Shown: positions 10,262 through 23,500, numbered from the stretch's first letter. The stretch is DNA of 64,000 bases from Daldinia sp. FL1419 (GCA_025201765.1 MU623347.1:124001-188000), one strand, 5' to 3'. Notes: generated from the sequence alone by a model not told the origin. Program-made: numbers and translations.

Positions 10262-11344
10262 TTACGCGCGGAAAGAGCGTCCGGAGCGCTTGCGGCCGGC
10301 GGCGGCAATGCTGAGAGTAGCACCCTGGCCACCAGTGCAAGTGGTACCAGCGGCCATGGCCATGCTGACGGACCACTGACCGGCTGCGCACTGCTGGTAG
10401 CTGGAGCCCATGCAGTTGAAGGTACCCTCGGGGCTGCAAGCACCAGACATGGCAGAGCCGGAACCACCAGCGGGAGCGGCGGGGGCAGCAGGGGCAGCAG
10501 GTGCAGCGGGAGCCTCAGGAGCGGCGGGAGCTTGAGTAGGGGCAGGAGTAGAGGGCTCAGTGATGAAAGCACCACCGTCAGCGGGAGCGGGGTCGGCAGG
10601 AGAAGGGGCAGGGTCAGCCGGGGCGGCGGGAGCGGCGGGGGCGCTGTCACCGTCGGTGCAGCCACCAGTACCGCAGGTGGCTACAGCGCCGGCAACGGTG
10701 TTGTCCTCGACGGAATCGCCGGGGTTCTCGAACTTGTAGTCCTTACCCTCAAGGGTAGTGGGCTTGCCCATGATGTTCAGGACAAGCATATCGGGGAGCT
10801 TGTCGAAGTTGGCCTTGTCACCACCATCACCAGTGAGCTCGAGAGCACCACAGTTCATGTAGAACTCACGGTTACCGATCTTGTTGAGCCAAGACCAAGC
10901 GATGGTAGCCTTTCCGGCGGGGATGTTGGAGGGAATGGTGTAGTCGTAGGTGTAGGGGTCCTGGAAGTCGGCGCTGTCGGCAGGGAGGTTACCAGGAGTG
11001 TCTCGGGCAGGGCAGCCACCCTCGATAGAGTGGATAACCTTCCAGACACTGTCCTTGGTTGGGTTCTCGTCGTAGGTGATGGAAACCTGGCAAGAACCAC
11101 CACCGTGGACTGCTGAGCCCTTGAAGGAGAGCTTCTGCTTGGAGCCGAGGGCGTAGCTGTTCACCTCACCGCCGGAAGCAGTGTAGGCACCGGTGAACTT
11201 GCAAGGGAAGTTGCTTCCATCGGGCTCAAGAGGGCCGTTGCTGAGAGCGGTAGGGTTGAAGGGGGCGGGGCTGGTCATGACCATGTGGGCACTGGCACCG
11301 GCAAGGAGACCGGCGAAAGCGGCAATCTTCTTAGTGTAAGACAT
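10262..11344 (-). CDS. secreted AA11-family lytic polysaccharide monooxygenase with C-terminal X278 module
   Basis: A single-exon, 360-aa copper enzyme for oxidative cleavage of chitin. The ATG at 11344 gives a clean signal peptide (residues 1-19, ending GAS-A) so that the mature protein begins HMVMTSPAPF with the N-terminal copper-binding His20. The second histidine-brace ligand is His80 in GSAVHGGGSCQVSI and the axial Tyr is Tyr162 in GNREFYMNC. HSIEGGCPA and AWSWLNKIGNREFYMNC are AA11 signatures. An Ala/Pro-rich linker (about 234-305) leads to CSPEGTFNCMGSSYQQC and related Cys residues (about 311-345), matching the X278 chitin-binding module that often accompanies AA11. An upstream in-frame start at 11482 is rejected because it would bury the signal peptide. 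The open antisense frames are by-products of GC-rich third positions, which suggests strong expression. Confidence 0.93.
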   Translation of the reverse strand: MSYTKKIAAFAGLLAGASAHMVMTSPAPFNPTALSNGPLEPDGSNFPCKFTGAYTASGGEVNSYALGSKQKLSFKGSAVHGGGSCQVSITYDENPTKDSVWKVIHSIEGGCPARDTPGNLPADSADFQDPYTYDYTIPSNIPAGKATIAWSWLNKIGNREFYMNCGALELTGDGGDKANFDKLPDMLVLNIMGKPTTLEGKDYKFENPGDSVEDNTVAGAVATCGTGGCTDGDSAPAAPAAPADPAPSPADPAPADGGAFITEPSTPAPTQAPAAPEAPAAPAAPAAPAAPAGGSGSAMSGACSPEGTFNCMGSSYQQCAAGQWSVSMAMAAGTTCTGGQGATLSIAAAGRKRSGRSFRA

Positions 11345-13685
11345 TTTGACTGATTGATGAAACGATGAAATCTGGTTCCTGCAGATTTGTTGAAGTAAAA
11401 AATCGATCTGAATCGCTGACTGAAGAGTCTGAAAGTTGCTTGGACTGATTAATAAGTTAGTTATATGGTTCTTATCGAACAATAGTATCTGCCTCGATGC
11501 CTTTGATTGGTATTATACAAAAAAGACCTTGTTGCGAATAAAAAGGTACTTGTCTAGAAGCTCTTTCGAGTCTTATCAAGTAGCTTGTAGTCGAACAATA
11601 CATTATTGTAACCCCAGAGAAAGGAGAAGAGCAGGTGATAATTGGCTACTGACCTTGTTGGTACTTTGTTCGACTGAGGGAACAAAGATAAAATCAGGGA
11701 CGATGTTTGAGAGAGTGAGATCGATCAAGATGCTGTTTATTTCTTCGCGAGTAAACTCAAAGGAAGGTGATGCTCCAGGCAATTGGAAACGAAGAGTTGT
11801 AAAAAGGAAAGACTGAAAAGGTATCAAATTGTTGCCGCTGGCGTGATGATGAGAGAGGGAAACAAATCAACCGACTTGGGTGAATTCAAGAGATTCTTAT
11901 ACTCTTGAAGGATGGGCAAACGAATGGATGGCGGCAAGTAAGTGAAGGTGTGTATGCACGATGATGGCGGCGGGGATAAAAAAAAAAAAAAGACCGAATG
12001 CAGTAAGTTAGTTTAGTTGGTGTAAGCTGCAGGAACAAAAAGGCAGGAGGAAAAACGATTGGATCTAGGAGGAATCAAGTAGAACAAGAACCTGCACTTG
12101 CATGGTTTAAGATGCTAAGATGTCCAGGTGTGTGTGTGCCTGGCTCAATTCTCCCCTATCCACTTCCCATGACTACGCTTATTCCTTACTACCCATAGGC
12201 CCATAGGATGAGATCCACTAGAGGCGCAGAATTCACAGTAGATCGGCAACCCCACATCACAGGGCCGTCGATGGAACATAGCCAGTAAAGCTCAGCCATA
12301 GCCGTCACCGTCGTGGGTTTCGAAGCATGGTGTTGAAGAAGGGTGACAAGGGTATTAGGAGGACTAGAAGACAGGGGGATGCAAACGGGGGAATACTAGT
12401 GAATTGTACCTAGATACGTACATGTACCCTATGTACATAGTGAAGACCCTTGTATACCTGACCCTAGTCGCACAAACTACTGGCAGACGGCTCTTTTTGG
12501 TTTGTTTCGACTTGGCTTGAACTGTGACCAAACATTGCTCTGAATGGTCAGAATTTGGGCACGTCAAAAATTTATGTCTACTTACCTATAAATTTTTTCT
12601 CTCTCTTACGTACAATACATACCTATTTGTTGTTGGGTTTACGTGCCATTCACATAACTCAGCTTATGAGGTCATTACTCACATTTGTGATTCATCATAT
12701 ATACGACTTCTGAAAAAAGGCGTTTGATTTTTGGTTATCGTACAAACGAATTTGAACCGTGTCCTGTTTGTCCTCTGACCTATTACCCCAGCAATGGTAA
12801 GGTAGCCGTGGTCTTGACTGCAACGACACCGCATACGCGCTTAAGTTTTCGAATATGTTGGTGACATTGTTCTGGAAGATTTAATTCCAAAAAAATGATG
12901 TTTTAGTTTTTCTACGCCGTACATACCTAATCAGCAGGTTAGGAATCAAAATAGAATATAGGTGAGGAATTAGCTGACGGCGCAGACATTTACTCTCCGT
13001 AAGTTTCAGAATACAGCTGCTTCAATTGGGAAGGTTTTCTCAAGCTCGATCGGGCTACACGACGTGCAACCAATCAAATCGCCCAGTTACTAAATCTACT
13101 TTCCCTATTTGGACATCTTGGCAACCAATTACGGTACCCTACCGCAGCATAAGACCCTCTACCCTTACATTTGGAACTTGATCCTTTTTGCGTATAATTT
13201 TTCTAGTCGAAGTTGAATACGAGCATGCAACGCAACGGGGAACTACCTAGTAGTGTTAATGGGTAGCAAGAATTATTATCTTACGGACGAAAGAGCCATA
13301 ACTATGCGATCGTCAGGAGATATTAATGATCAGATTCAGGGGAAAAGAGGCGAAAGACTTTCCCGGTTACATACATAAATGAACCGAGGAGCTTGTGATA
13401 GGCAAGGGGAACCAGGGGAATTAGGAAATTCTTGAGTCTAGTCGTATGACAAAAAAAAAAGGTTAAATGGCATCCAGCCTCTAGAATTCCAGCTGGGTCG
13501 CGCCGAGAGATCCAAGCACTGGCCACTCATAGGCCGTTCTTAGCTCAGGAACAGGGGCTAGGCCGATCCCTGGAGGCCTATGGGGAGCTTGCGAGCCTGT
13601 AATGGCCAAAATGGTCCCTTACCCCTGCGCCTAGGCATCTTAGCGAGAGGTTAACCCCCCGCCCCCGCTAGGCTGATTGAAAAGG

Positions 13686-13704
13686 TGAAACTGTACTAGT
13701 TTCA
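13686..13704. repeat. inverted repeat TGAAACT-5nt-AGTTTCA
   Basis: Perfect 7-bp arms around the spacer gtact, followed at 13707-13716 by CGGCGCTCAA. The same arms and the same 10-mer recur near 14950-14994. A DNA-binding site or the remnant end of a mobile element are both possible. Confidence 0.6.
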
Positions 13705-14961
13705 ACCGGCGCTCAATTCTTCAATGAGGGTTGCAATGCGAGACTTTGAGACTCCTAATTGCCTATGATTTTCCGACGATTTTTCTCGTACTATGTACCT
13801 TACTCACATGGCCGATTGTACCATGCCGCTGGCAACCCTTCACCTACAAGCACGAGCACGCAGAAAAATAAGGTTTGCCCAAACCAACTGATAGCTGGCC
13901 AATAGCATCATTATCGCGCGTAGTTAGGCCCATCATTCATGTGCATGTAAAAAGGTGGCGACCCTAAAATCAGCCCTATCCATTCAATATCAGTCACCGC
14001 AGCTATCTCCCATATTGTGATTTCTCACATTTCACGCCACATGCTTCTCGTCCCCGCTTAGTGCTGCCTAGATTGGACCAGCTGCATTTTGGTGAACCAC
14101 CGGACCAAACAACCGGAAAGAGATACACCTCGGCATCCTGCATAGGCCAGTACATACAGATCCGTACCTTACCTAGGTCCATATTATCACGTAGGTACAT
14201 AGTAATCACCGGCACCCCGTTTTAACTGTCAGCTAGAATATGATCAGGCTGCCTCCTTATGGAGCGTCATCTCAAACCCTCATCTAGTGCTACCTAACTA
14301 AATGCTAACTAAATGCTAACGGATTACCGCATGGCCAGCTGCAGGTAGATGATGCCAACTCAGCATCTTTAGACGATGTCATCCCGCCTTTTCGCTTGCC
14401 TCTTTGTTTTTACTATCATGGTGTTGTTTCTAAAGGCGATCCTTTGTATAGTGTCTTTCTATCAATACCTACTTACTTCCGTGGCAGAAGCGCAAGGCTG
14501 TGCTTCCATGGCTTGATAGACTCTAATAACACCTTACACAATAGTTGTAGCAAAGTGGATAACAATAGGTTAGTAGTAGAATACGTAGTAATGTAGTTCA
14601 TGCAATGTCGAAGGGGAGAAATTAAGCATCTTGAGCTTCCTATTTAAGACCCTGGCAGATAAAAATAGAGGAATTATTTCCAGGCTGGCAGGCTGGTCGG
14701 GGGTGTAATCTTGACGATTTCCTTGGCATCAAAATAAGGCACGCCATATCTCATCGGTTAACTGTGGAGATGGAATGCAAGGGCGTTTACCGTTAGATGC
14801 TTCGGCAGGTTCGGTATAGGCATATATGTATGTAGAATAGTAAAATGGGATCGTTTGCATTATGATACATACTAACGGTAATAAACACGATACAAGCGAA
14901 AACTTCGAGAAATGTGTTACACGCCGCTAGTCTCTGTCAGCTTGTCATACGGCGCTCAAGG

Positions 14962-14994
14962 AACTGGTCTCAACACCAGTTGAAACTAGTTTCA
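14962..14994. repeat. compound hairpin: AACTGGT..ACCAGTT followed by palindrome TGAAACTAGTTTCA
   Basis: AACTGGT (14962-14968) and ACCAGTT (14975-14981) form one perfect inverted repeat. The palindrome TGAAACTAGTTTCA (14981-14994) follows, sharing one base. CGGCGCTCAA lies just upstream at 14950-14959, as it does beside the related repeat at 13686-13704. Confidence 0.65.
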
Positions 14995-15587
14995 TGTTCA
15001 ATATATTAAGAGCATATACTGCGATCAGAGATAAACAGCTAACTGAGACGATCAAAATGGGCAGTTAGATAATTCTGGGGGTTTGTTTGGTTCTCCTTGG
15101 TTTTCTTGGTAGTTCCAAGTTTATTATTGACGATTGGCCGCCTCAACCACAGCTATACATGCGGGCTCCTTCAGCTTTGCTCAGCCGAATTTCGTTTCAA
15201 AAAAGACTATGAGCACTATTCGAAATGCAAATTAGCGTAATATGCAACATTCTATTTTTTGACTGAACTACACCAATCTGGACATAAGAGAGCCACAACC
15301 AACCTAACCTGCCTGATGGGACTAGTAGCTGAAAGATTGCGAATCCCCACAGCTAAATTATTCCAAGAAAAGAAAGGCCGAATTCGTAACGTTGCATATC
15401 TACTAACTGAAAAATGGTGTAAATAGAAGCGAACAAAAAGACATTATGAGGCCATTGCCGCATTGGCACTCCTATGCGATCTGATGGTAATCTCAAGACT
15501 CGACTGTTATTGCTTCCCCTTATCCTCCCTAGAATCAGGACAACAGATGGATGGCGAACTCTGTAGGGCTCGATGCCCCGTTGCCCT

Positions 15588-16358
15588 TCAAACAGCAGCA
15601 GCCTTTTCATCGCTTCCAACGTCTTGGGAGGCGAAATGATCACTATCTTCAAAGCCATAATCTTCTCGGGTCCAGTTCTTCATCTTCTGCGTTCGGAACT
15701 CCTCAAAGTCCCATTCACGATCTTCTAATCGACTGGGATCTTTAAAGACGTACACTTCACATTCGACTTCCTCGCCTTCGACGTTGCCTTGTCCTTTGTC
15801 GTCACCGACTTTTGAAAGCAAGCGCACCTTGACTGCTTTCCGATCGTATTCGCTCCCCTCGAAGGCGTCGAGATGGAATATATTGGCGTCTGTGAGGCCT
15901 GTCACGTACATCCCCCTGACTTCATGATTTGGATCTGGTGTGATGCCTGGATAGTCTGCAAATTGGACCCGACTTTAGAGGTAGGTGTTAGCCATCTTTT
16001 ATGGACAATCGGTTGAAGCTGTCATATTGCAAGGCAGCATGGGCATTTGGGCAGTTTAAAGCCTCAACAGCCAACAACACAATATCCCGAGCGTCAACTC
16101 ACCGGCGACAGTAGCCATGCAATATTGCTGGTTTAAAGTCGTGAAGACTCCTCAACAGAGACACATCTTCCGTGGAGAACCTATAACAAACCGTAAAAAA
16201 GACTTCGGCGGCCATCTAAGAATCGTGAGTGGACCAGCAATTTTGAGATGTTGAGAGAAAGATCTTACCAGCGTACCTGGCGGTCTGTCAGTACTAGTGA
16301 ATGGAGTACAGATACGATGCTTACCGTAGAAGAATGCTGCGTGCGTGCCGTCGGACAT
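15588..16358 (-). CDS. AIG2-like / gamma-glutamylcyclotransferase-fold protein
   Basis: Four exons, 16325-16358, 16269-16276, 16103-16215 and 15588-15972, give 179 aa. The fold-defining N-terminus reads AAFFYGTLMAAEVFFTVCY, with the substrate-loop motif YGTLM built from exons 1-3. HGYCRRRVQFADYPGI and GMYVTGLTDANIFHLDAFEG follow, matching the fungal AIG2-like (GGACT/GGCT) family. Enzymatic specificity in this subgroup is not settled. The second exon is only 8 nt (GTACGCTG) and supplies the G-T-L of YGTLM; without it the frame is lost. Its 5' intron has a strong branch point (TACTGAC) and both flanking introns are near 50 bp. The third intron (130 bp) is longer. The gene diverges from TRA1. 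Confidence 0.88.
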
Positions 16359-17557
16359 TTTTGGTTGATATTCGAATGACTATATGAGTTAATTTGTGGC
16401 TTTCCCTACCAACTATGGTATATCCTGTTCCCCAGAGTACGGGTTGTTATGATTCAATGGGAAAGACGACCTTGGGTGTTAATAGGAGCGCTGGGAGTCT
16501 ATTAAAGGCGAAATCCCGGAGTACTTTAAGTAGGTACCTGGGTAGATAACAACACAAACTATTATTAGAATGAATCAACCATTGATTTTTTTCGTCGAGT
16601 AGGTTAGACAATCTAGTAGTAATACCTTAGGAAGTGCGGGGTGTTGCCAACATATCAATGTATTGAAGATTTATCTCTCTAGTTAGAGAAATAATCGTGC
16701 CACAAGAATTTTCATTATAAACTCGAAAACTCCAATGAGCTGAATTGATTAGTAGAATTTTTGGATTCTATACACTTGCAGTTCTTATTCAAAGCAGATT
16801 TAGATGCGTCTAATGATGTAATGTCTTGGATACTGAAGCTGCAGACAACGAAGCTAGGGCTATAATGGAACTCGACGCAGATAAGGTACTTCTGAACTAG
16901 TGGGTAATATAAACCTTAGTAACCCGTTGGAAGTTAACTACCTTATAAGGGTTTATCGATAAAGAATAATGGGACTATATATTAATACGCTATGATTGGT
17001 TGAAGCACCCCATTCCCCTGCTAGCTCCAGAGCTGGTGCTTAAGCTTCGGCCAATGAAAATGCTTCATCTTGGAGCTTTGCGGAAAATCAATAAGGCCTA
17101 GCGTTGTATATGTACAATTCGTCGACCGTCGCGCCCACCCTCGCATTGAACTTTCGCCTGTCTTTTCGCGCCGCTTCAACTTTTAAGCTTTTCTTAAGCA
17201 GCAGCACTCAGCCTTGCGGGCATCTTTTTTTTTAATTTTTTAATACAACCTTTCTAGTATTTTCATGATACCCCCAATCTACTTCATTCTACCCTCGTGC
17301 AGGCGTAAATATTAGAGTAACGAGTTTCTTCACGTTTTATTACGTCGTCGTATTTCGTACGCAACATTTGCATATTACCTTTCATCTGGGTCGCATCTAA
17401 CTATCGTGTGGCATCCAGAAAGCGCTCCTTACCTCTGTGCCTCTTTCCAATTACCTCCCTGTTAATACAACGGCGACGATAGTTCCTAATTCAATTTCCG
17501 CATATGAAGATTACATGATAACCTCGAGTTGTACACGCGCATGCGGGGGTCGGAGCC
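16359..17557. other. shared upstream region of the AIG2-like gene and TRA1
   Basis: A 1.2 kb divergent intergenic region. The TRA1-proximal half is pyrimidine-rich on the + strand with a T-run at about 17226-17235. No gene and no specific regulatory site was recognised. Confidence 0.6.
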
Positions 17558-20500
17558 ATGTCGGGAACAGGGCTTGAGGATATCGTCAAGAGACTGACTA
17601 CTCAAGAAACCGGTATGTTTCTATATTGGCATTAATGATGCTCTTTCTGCTTGGCTAGACAACACGCTTGCTCCGTCGAACTAACCTGCCCATTTTGTAG
17701 AACCTAAATTAAAACTCGAAGCCGCTACTACGCTACGAGACAGCTTAGACCATTATACCAATGGCCCTCATTATGCCGTGTTTCTCAAGCGGATGATGCC
17801 GCTATTCATCATCATACTTAGAGGACCATGCTTATTTCAAAGCACATCTCCGGAGCAGGTAGGTTATGCTATCCTTTTCGTGGCCGACTTTAGCTAAGTC
17901 TGCTACCCAGAAACTGCGGAACTGCGTCCTTGAAATCCTCCACCGACTACCCACCCACCAAACGCAAACTTCGCCAGAGCCCTTTGAACCGTATGCCGAA
18001 GAGATTGTCGACATATTGATGAATTTAGTGCGGAACGATAACGAGGATAATGCTACACTATGTGTCAAAATCATATCAGATATTATGAGGCACCAGCCAA
18101 AGGTTCTGCATGGAAAAGTTCAGCCATTTCTAGACCTGATCCAGGAGCTTTTTGAACAGATGGAAAAGGTTGTGAGAGAACAACTCGATAGTACAGCTAT
18201 TCCATTTAATGCCTCGGGTCAACCATCGACGCCTGGTAGTACCCAAACAAATTTCCAGTCACCACGGCCAGGGTCCCCGGTCGCTTCCGTGAATGACTTG
18301 GCTCAAGATGCCCAGCAACAGAGCAGACCTTTGCTGAAAGGCATGCAGTCGTTCAAAGTTCTTTCAGAATGCCCAATTATTGTTGTATCCGTCTTCCAGA
18401 CGTATAGAAGCATCATCCAACAGAACGTCAAGGCTTTTGTCCCCTTGATCAAGGCTGTTCTGTGTCTTCAGGCCAAGGCCCAGGAACAAGCTCATGCTGA
18501 AGCGAGGGCTCGAGGTACCGTATTCGCTGGGGTGAGCCCGAACATCAGAAACCGAGTGGCCTTCGGGGAGTTTATCACAGCCCAAGTCAAGACTATGAGC
18601 TTCCTGGCATATCTACTTCGGCAATACTCTAGTCAACTTGCTGATTTCTTGCCAACATTACCCGAGATTGTTGTTCGACTACTCAGAGACTGCCCAAGGG
18701 AAAAGTCTGCCGCCCGGAAGGAATTACTAGTTGCGATTCGCCATATTATAAATTTCAACTTCCGAAAAATATTTCTTCCAAAGATTGATGAACTCTTAGA
18801 GGAAAAGACGTTAATTGGCGATGGGTTAACGGTCTACGACACACTCAGACCCCTGGCCTATAGTATGCTAGCCGATTTGATACACCATGTTCGCGATTCA
18901 CTAGCGCCAGAGCAGATTCGAAAGACCGTCGAAGTGTACACAAAGAATTTGCAGGATAATTTCCCTGGGACGAGCTTTCAAACCATGAGTGCGAAATTAT
19001 TGCTTAATATGGCAGAGTGCATAGCCAAGATGCAAAATAAAGTAGACGCGAGGCATTATCTACTGATGATTCTTAACGCTATTGGTGATAAGTTCGCCGC
19101 GATGAATAGACAGTACCCCAATGCTGTGAAGCTCTCCAAGCTTTACGCGCAGCAGGCTGCTGATCAGGTCCCTGATACATACCTCGCAGACAAGGAACAT
19201 CACCCTGAGTGGGATGAGACAGATATTTTTACAGCTATGCCGATCAAGACGTCAAACCCCCGTGACCGTGGCACGGATCCTGTAGCTGATAACAAGTTTT
19301 TATTTAAGAACCTCATGAACGGGCTTAAAAATACTTTCTACCAGCTAAGGACCTGTAACGCCAGCATACAAATCGACCCGAAGAACGCACCCCAACATTG
19401 GCAAGAAGTATCGTACGGGTTTTCCGCCGAGGAGGTTAAGGTCATTATCAAACTTTTCCGCGAGGGCGCTTATGTTTTTCGCTACTACGAAATTGAGAAG
19501 CCTACTGCTGAGTCTCAATATGCCTCGCCAGTGGAATATATGGCTAATTTTTACATGGTATCGAGTAGCAAGGAAGAGAAGGATCTCCTCGAGACGTTTG
19601 CGACTGTCTTCCACTGCATCGATCCGGCTACCTTTCATGAAGTATTTCAACAGGAGATTCCTCGCTTGTATGAGATGATCTTCGAGCATACTGCCCTCCT
19701 CCACATCCCTCAATTTTTCTTAGCAAGTGAGGCTACATCACCGAGTTTCTGTGGTATGCTTCTAAAATTCCTCATGGAGAGAATTGACGAAGTAGGATCA
19801 GCGGATGTAAAAAGATCGTCAATCCTTCTGCGATTGTTCAAACTTGCATTCATGGCAGTGACGCTTTTCGCGAACCAGAATGAGCAGGTTCTACTTCCTC
19901 ATGTTGTGGATATAGTCACGAAGTCAATCGACCTTTCTACCAAAGCCGAGGAACCTATGAACTATTTTCTACTCTTACGGTCGTTATTTAGAAGCATTGG
20001 TGGCGGCAAATTCGAGCACCTTTACAAGCAGATATTGCCTCTTCTGGAAATGTTACTCGATGTCCTTAATACTCTCCTTATGGCTGCTCGCAAACCCGCG
20101 GAGCGAGATTTGTATGTTGAGCTCTGTCTTACGGTACCGGCACGGCTTAGTAACCTGTTACCGCACTTGAGCTTTCTGATGCGGCCCTTAGTTGTTGCTC
20201 TTAGGGCTGGGACCGACCTTGTAGGCCAGGGCTTACGGACCTTGGAACTATGCGTCGATAACCTAACCGCAGATTATTTGGATCCCATTATGGCACCCGT
20301 GATAGAAGACTTGATGAATGCGCTTTTTGAACATCTCAAGCCGCACCCTTACAGTCATTTCCATGCCCATACGACGATGCGCATACTTGGGAAGCTTGGT
20401 GGTAGAAATAGGAAGTTTATGACAGAAGCACTTCCCGTTGACTATCAAAAGTACGCTGATGATCCTTCGAGTTTCGATCTACGTCTTATAGGATCCAAAC

Positions 20501-23500
20501 GGGATCGCCCATTTCCGGCTGAGCTTGGAATTGACTTTGCCATTCGTAAATTGATGGAAATCCCGAAACCATCTAAGGCCAACTCGGCCAGACAATATGA
20601 TGGGTACTATAAGAAGCAAGCGCTGCAGTTCATTAAGGCCCAATTGAAGTTGCGAGTTGGTATTGACCATCTTCCCGAGGACTTACCGCGACTGGTTCGC
20701 CTCCAGGCGCAAGATCTCCTTGCCCGAAAACCCGCAGCCGATTTCTCAATATTTAATAAATCAGACCGCAATCGATCTGTTGCCAAAAAAGACGAGCAGG
20801 ATGACGTCACAAAACGCCTCATCAAAGCTATCATGTATGCAGAGTCGATCCCCGAATTTCGGGAAGAGGCTGATATATTCCTCATGAATCTTTGCCGACA
20901 TTTTACTATTATTGAAATCGGGCGCGGCCTTGCAGACATCAAAAAGGAGATGAGCCTCTTTGATGTACAGGCAGGAGAAGGACCTCTGTACATTGATACT
21001 AGGGTTCTTGCAGATGCTATTGTTGAGTCGCTTGCGTCTGACCTACCGGATGTGCGAGACACTGCTTTTCGGGCGATCCGCGCAGCCTACGATTCCACCG
21101 CAACCATATTTGGGTCCGAAACCCATGCTGGTCGACTTGGGTTTTTTAGCCATCTTAGCAAGACTTTTTGCCACGCTTGCCACGAAGAAGAATGGTACAC
21201 AAAGACCGGTGGCACTCTTGGCATCAAGTATCTCCTGGTGGAAATCGATCTTGGCGACCTATGGGTCGTGTCGAAGCAGATGGATTTCATACGAGCTCTG
21301 ATGTATGTGATCAAGGACATGCCGCAGGACTTGCCGGAAAAGACGAGGAACTCTGCTCAGACTACGCTTGAATCTCTATTGAGACGAATTACAGCCAATG
21401 TGAAGAAGGAAGACGTGTTACCTACTACTGGGCAATCAGGTCAACCTCAACCTAAGCATTCACGACTGGCACAAATCTGCGTCCTTTTCAACGACGAGTT
21501 GTCTCATATGAATAAGCATGTTCGAGGGACTGCAAGACGGTCGCTAGAAATTATTGCCAGCGCAACTAAAGTAGAAATATGGGAGCTTCTGCAGCCGTAC
21601 AAAGACCGGCTATTACAACCTATCTATGCTAAGCCTCTACGTGCATTGCCGTTCTCAACCCAGATAGGGTATATTGACGCGATTGCTTATTACATGAGCC
21701 TTAAGTCCGACTTCGTTGCCTTTGATGATCATCTGAATCGACTACTCATGGAGAGTCTGGCTTTGGCTGATGCTACGGATGAGTCCTTGGCTGGTAAGCA
21801 TGCCGAGTTTCGGACGCATGAATCTATTGTGAACCTTCGCGTTTCTTGCATCAAGCTCCTGAGTAAAGCAATGGGATTTGATGAATTCCAGAAAGGCCAG
21901 AATAATCCAACAAGAACCAAGATAGTATCTGTGTTCTTTAAGTGTCTTTATTCTGAATCTAAGCCTACTATTGAAGCGGCGAATGATTCTTTAAAGGCTG
22001 TTCTTTCCCAAACGAATAAGCTCCCTAAAGATCTGTTGCAGCAAGGGCTTAGGCCAGTATTGGCTAATCTTCAGGACCCTAAGCGATTGAGCACTCATGG
22101 GTTAGACAATCTTGCAAGGCTGCTCCGTCTCTTGACTACGTACTTTAAAGTGGAAATCGGTGCAAGACTCCTGGACCATATCAAAGTCCTTGCCGACCCA
22201 AACCTTCTCCAGCAGATCTCGTTTACGTTCTTTGAACAGAACAACCAGATGAAGGTGGTAGCAGCAGTGTTCAACATATTTCATCTTCTACCTCCTGCCG
22301 CAGAGCAGTTTAAGGAGCGATTAATCGATACTTGTTTGGACCTGGAGGAGAAGTTGCGCCGCACTCATCATAGTTCTTTCCGGGCCCCGTTATATAAATA
22401 TCTTAACCGATACCCGGCCGAAGTCTGGAATTTTCTGGTGAGCAAATCAGAAGACCTTAAGTATGGTCGATTCCTGGCCCAAGTTCTCTTAGATCCGGAA
22501 AGCAAGCCCCTCAGGGAGCACGCCGCCGCCAATATCGCTGGATTGATATCTACTTGTGCCCAGGTCGTCAATGCTGGCAAAGATACGAGGTTCGTAGCCG
22601 TCGTGAACACGATCAATGTTCTTGAATCGTTAAGCCAGCATCCTAATACGCGGGGCTGGCTAGAGCGGAAGGATACCATTTCGTGGCTAAGGCAGGTCGG
22701 CAAAGATCTAGAGCTTCATTTACGTACGAACAGCTTGCCACCGAGCCTACGCCTCCCTGCCGACCAAGCGGCGGAGCAACTGATGGGCATCTTCACCAAA
22801 GCTCTATCATTAAATCCGAAAGATTTGGATGCTCTCTTTAGCCTGGTGGACTCTGTTACTTCCGAAGAGTTACGTGCTACGCCGTCACTATTTAGTTTCC
22901 TTTACAAATATGTCATCTGTAGCGATTCCATCGACTACTGGAAGGCCGTTGTACTCCGCTGTCTCGATATCTATGCCGGGAAGAGTTCTACACAAAAGAC
23001 CAAGTGTTTTCTACTTCGTAATGTCGTCAACCCAATCATCGCCATGGACGTCATGAGACATTGGCATCAGCCCAGGGCGCAGAGATTAGTCGACCGAACG
23101 GTCATCGAGTCTATCAATGTTAAGATATGGAAAGTAAATCCTGGAGAGCCCCAGGAAGACCTGGGACAGCCGGGCATCGATCACACGAGAATGGAGGTTC
23201 TCCAACTCTCCGCGATGTTGGTCAAATATCATTACGCTATTCTTCAGGACGCCAGAAAGGACATTATCAAGTTTGGATGGACTTATATTCGACTGGAAGA
23301 TGTGATCAATAAGCATGCGGCCTATGTTGTGATTGGCTACTTCATTGCACATTATGAGACTCCGCCAAAGATTGTCACCCAGGTGTACTATTCATTGCTG
23401 AGAACAAATCAGAATGAGGGGCGTGCCCTGGTCACCCAGGCTCTCGAGTTGATGGCTCCTGTTCTCCCTATGCGTTGCACAGCAGTACAGGGTGATCGCG

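Larger units (their letters stand above)
11345..15587. other. 4.2 kb gene-free gap
   Basis: The longest intergenic stretch. Open frames are at most 126 codons and none looks like a protein. It contains an A-run at about 11979-11991 and two related inverted repeats with TGAAACT/AGTTTCA arms at 13686-13704 and 14981-14994, listed separately. Part is presumably the AA11 promoter region. Confidence 0.55.

Noticed and set aside
10247..11116. 289-codon open frame on the + strand, antisense to the LPMO
   Set aside because: Gly/Ser/Arg/Val-rich composition is exactly what the complement of a C/G-third-position, Ala/Pro-rich gene yields; no domain is visible and the minus-strand protein is clear.
17866..17910. 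Translation start of TRA1 at 17866
   Set aside because: This ATG lies inside the second intron. Upstream exons at 17558 and 17701 encode the conserved Tra1 N-terminus in the right phase.
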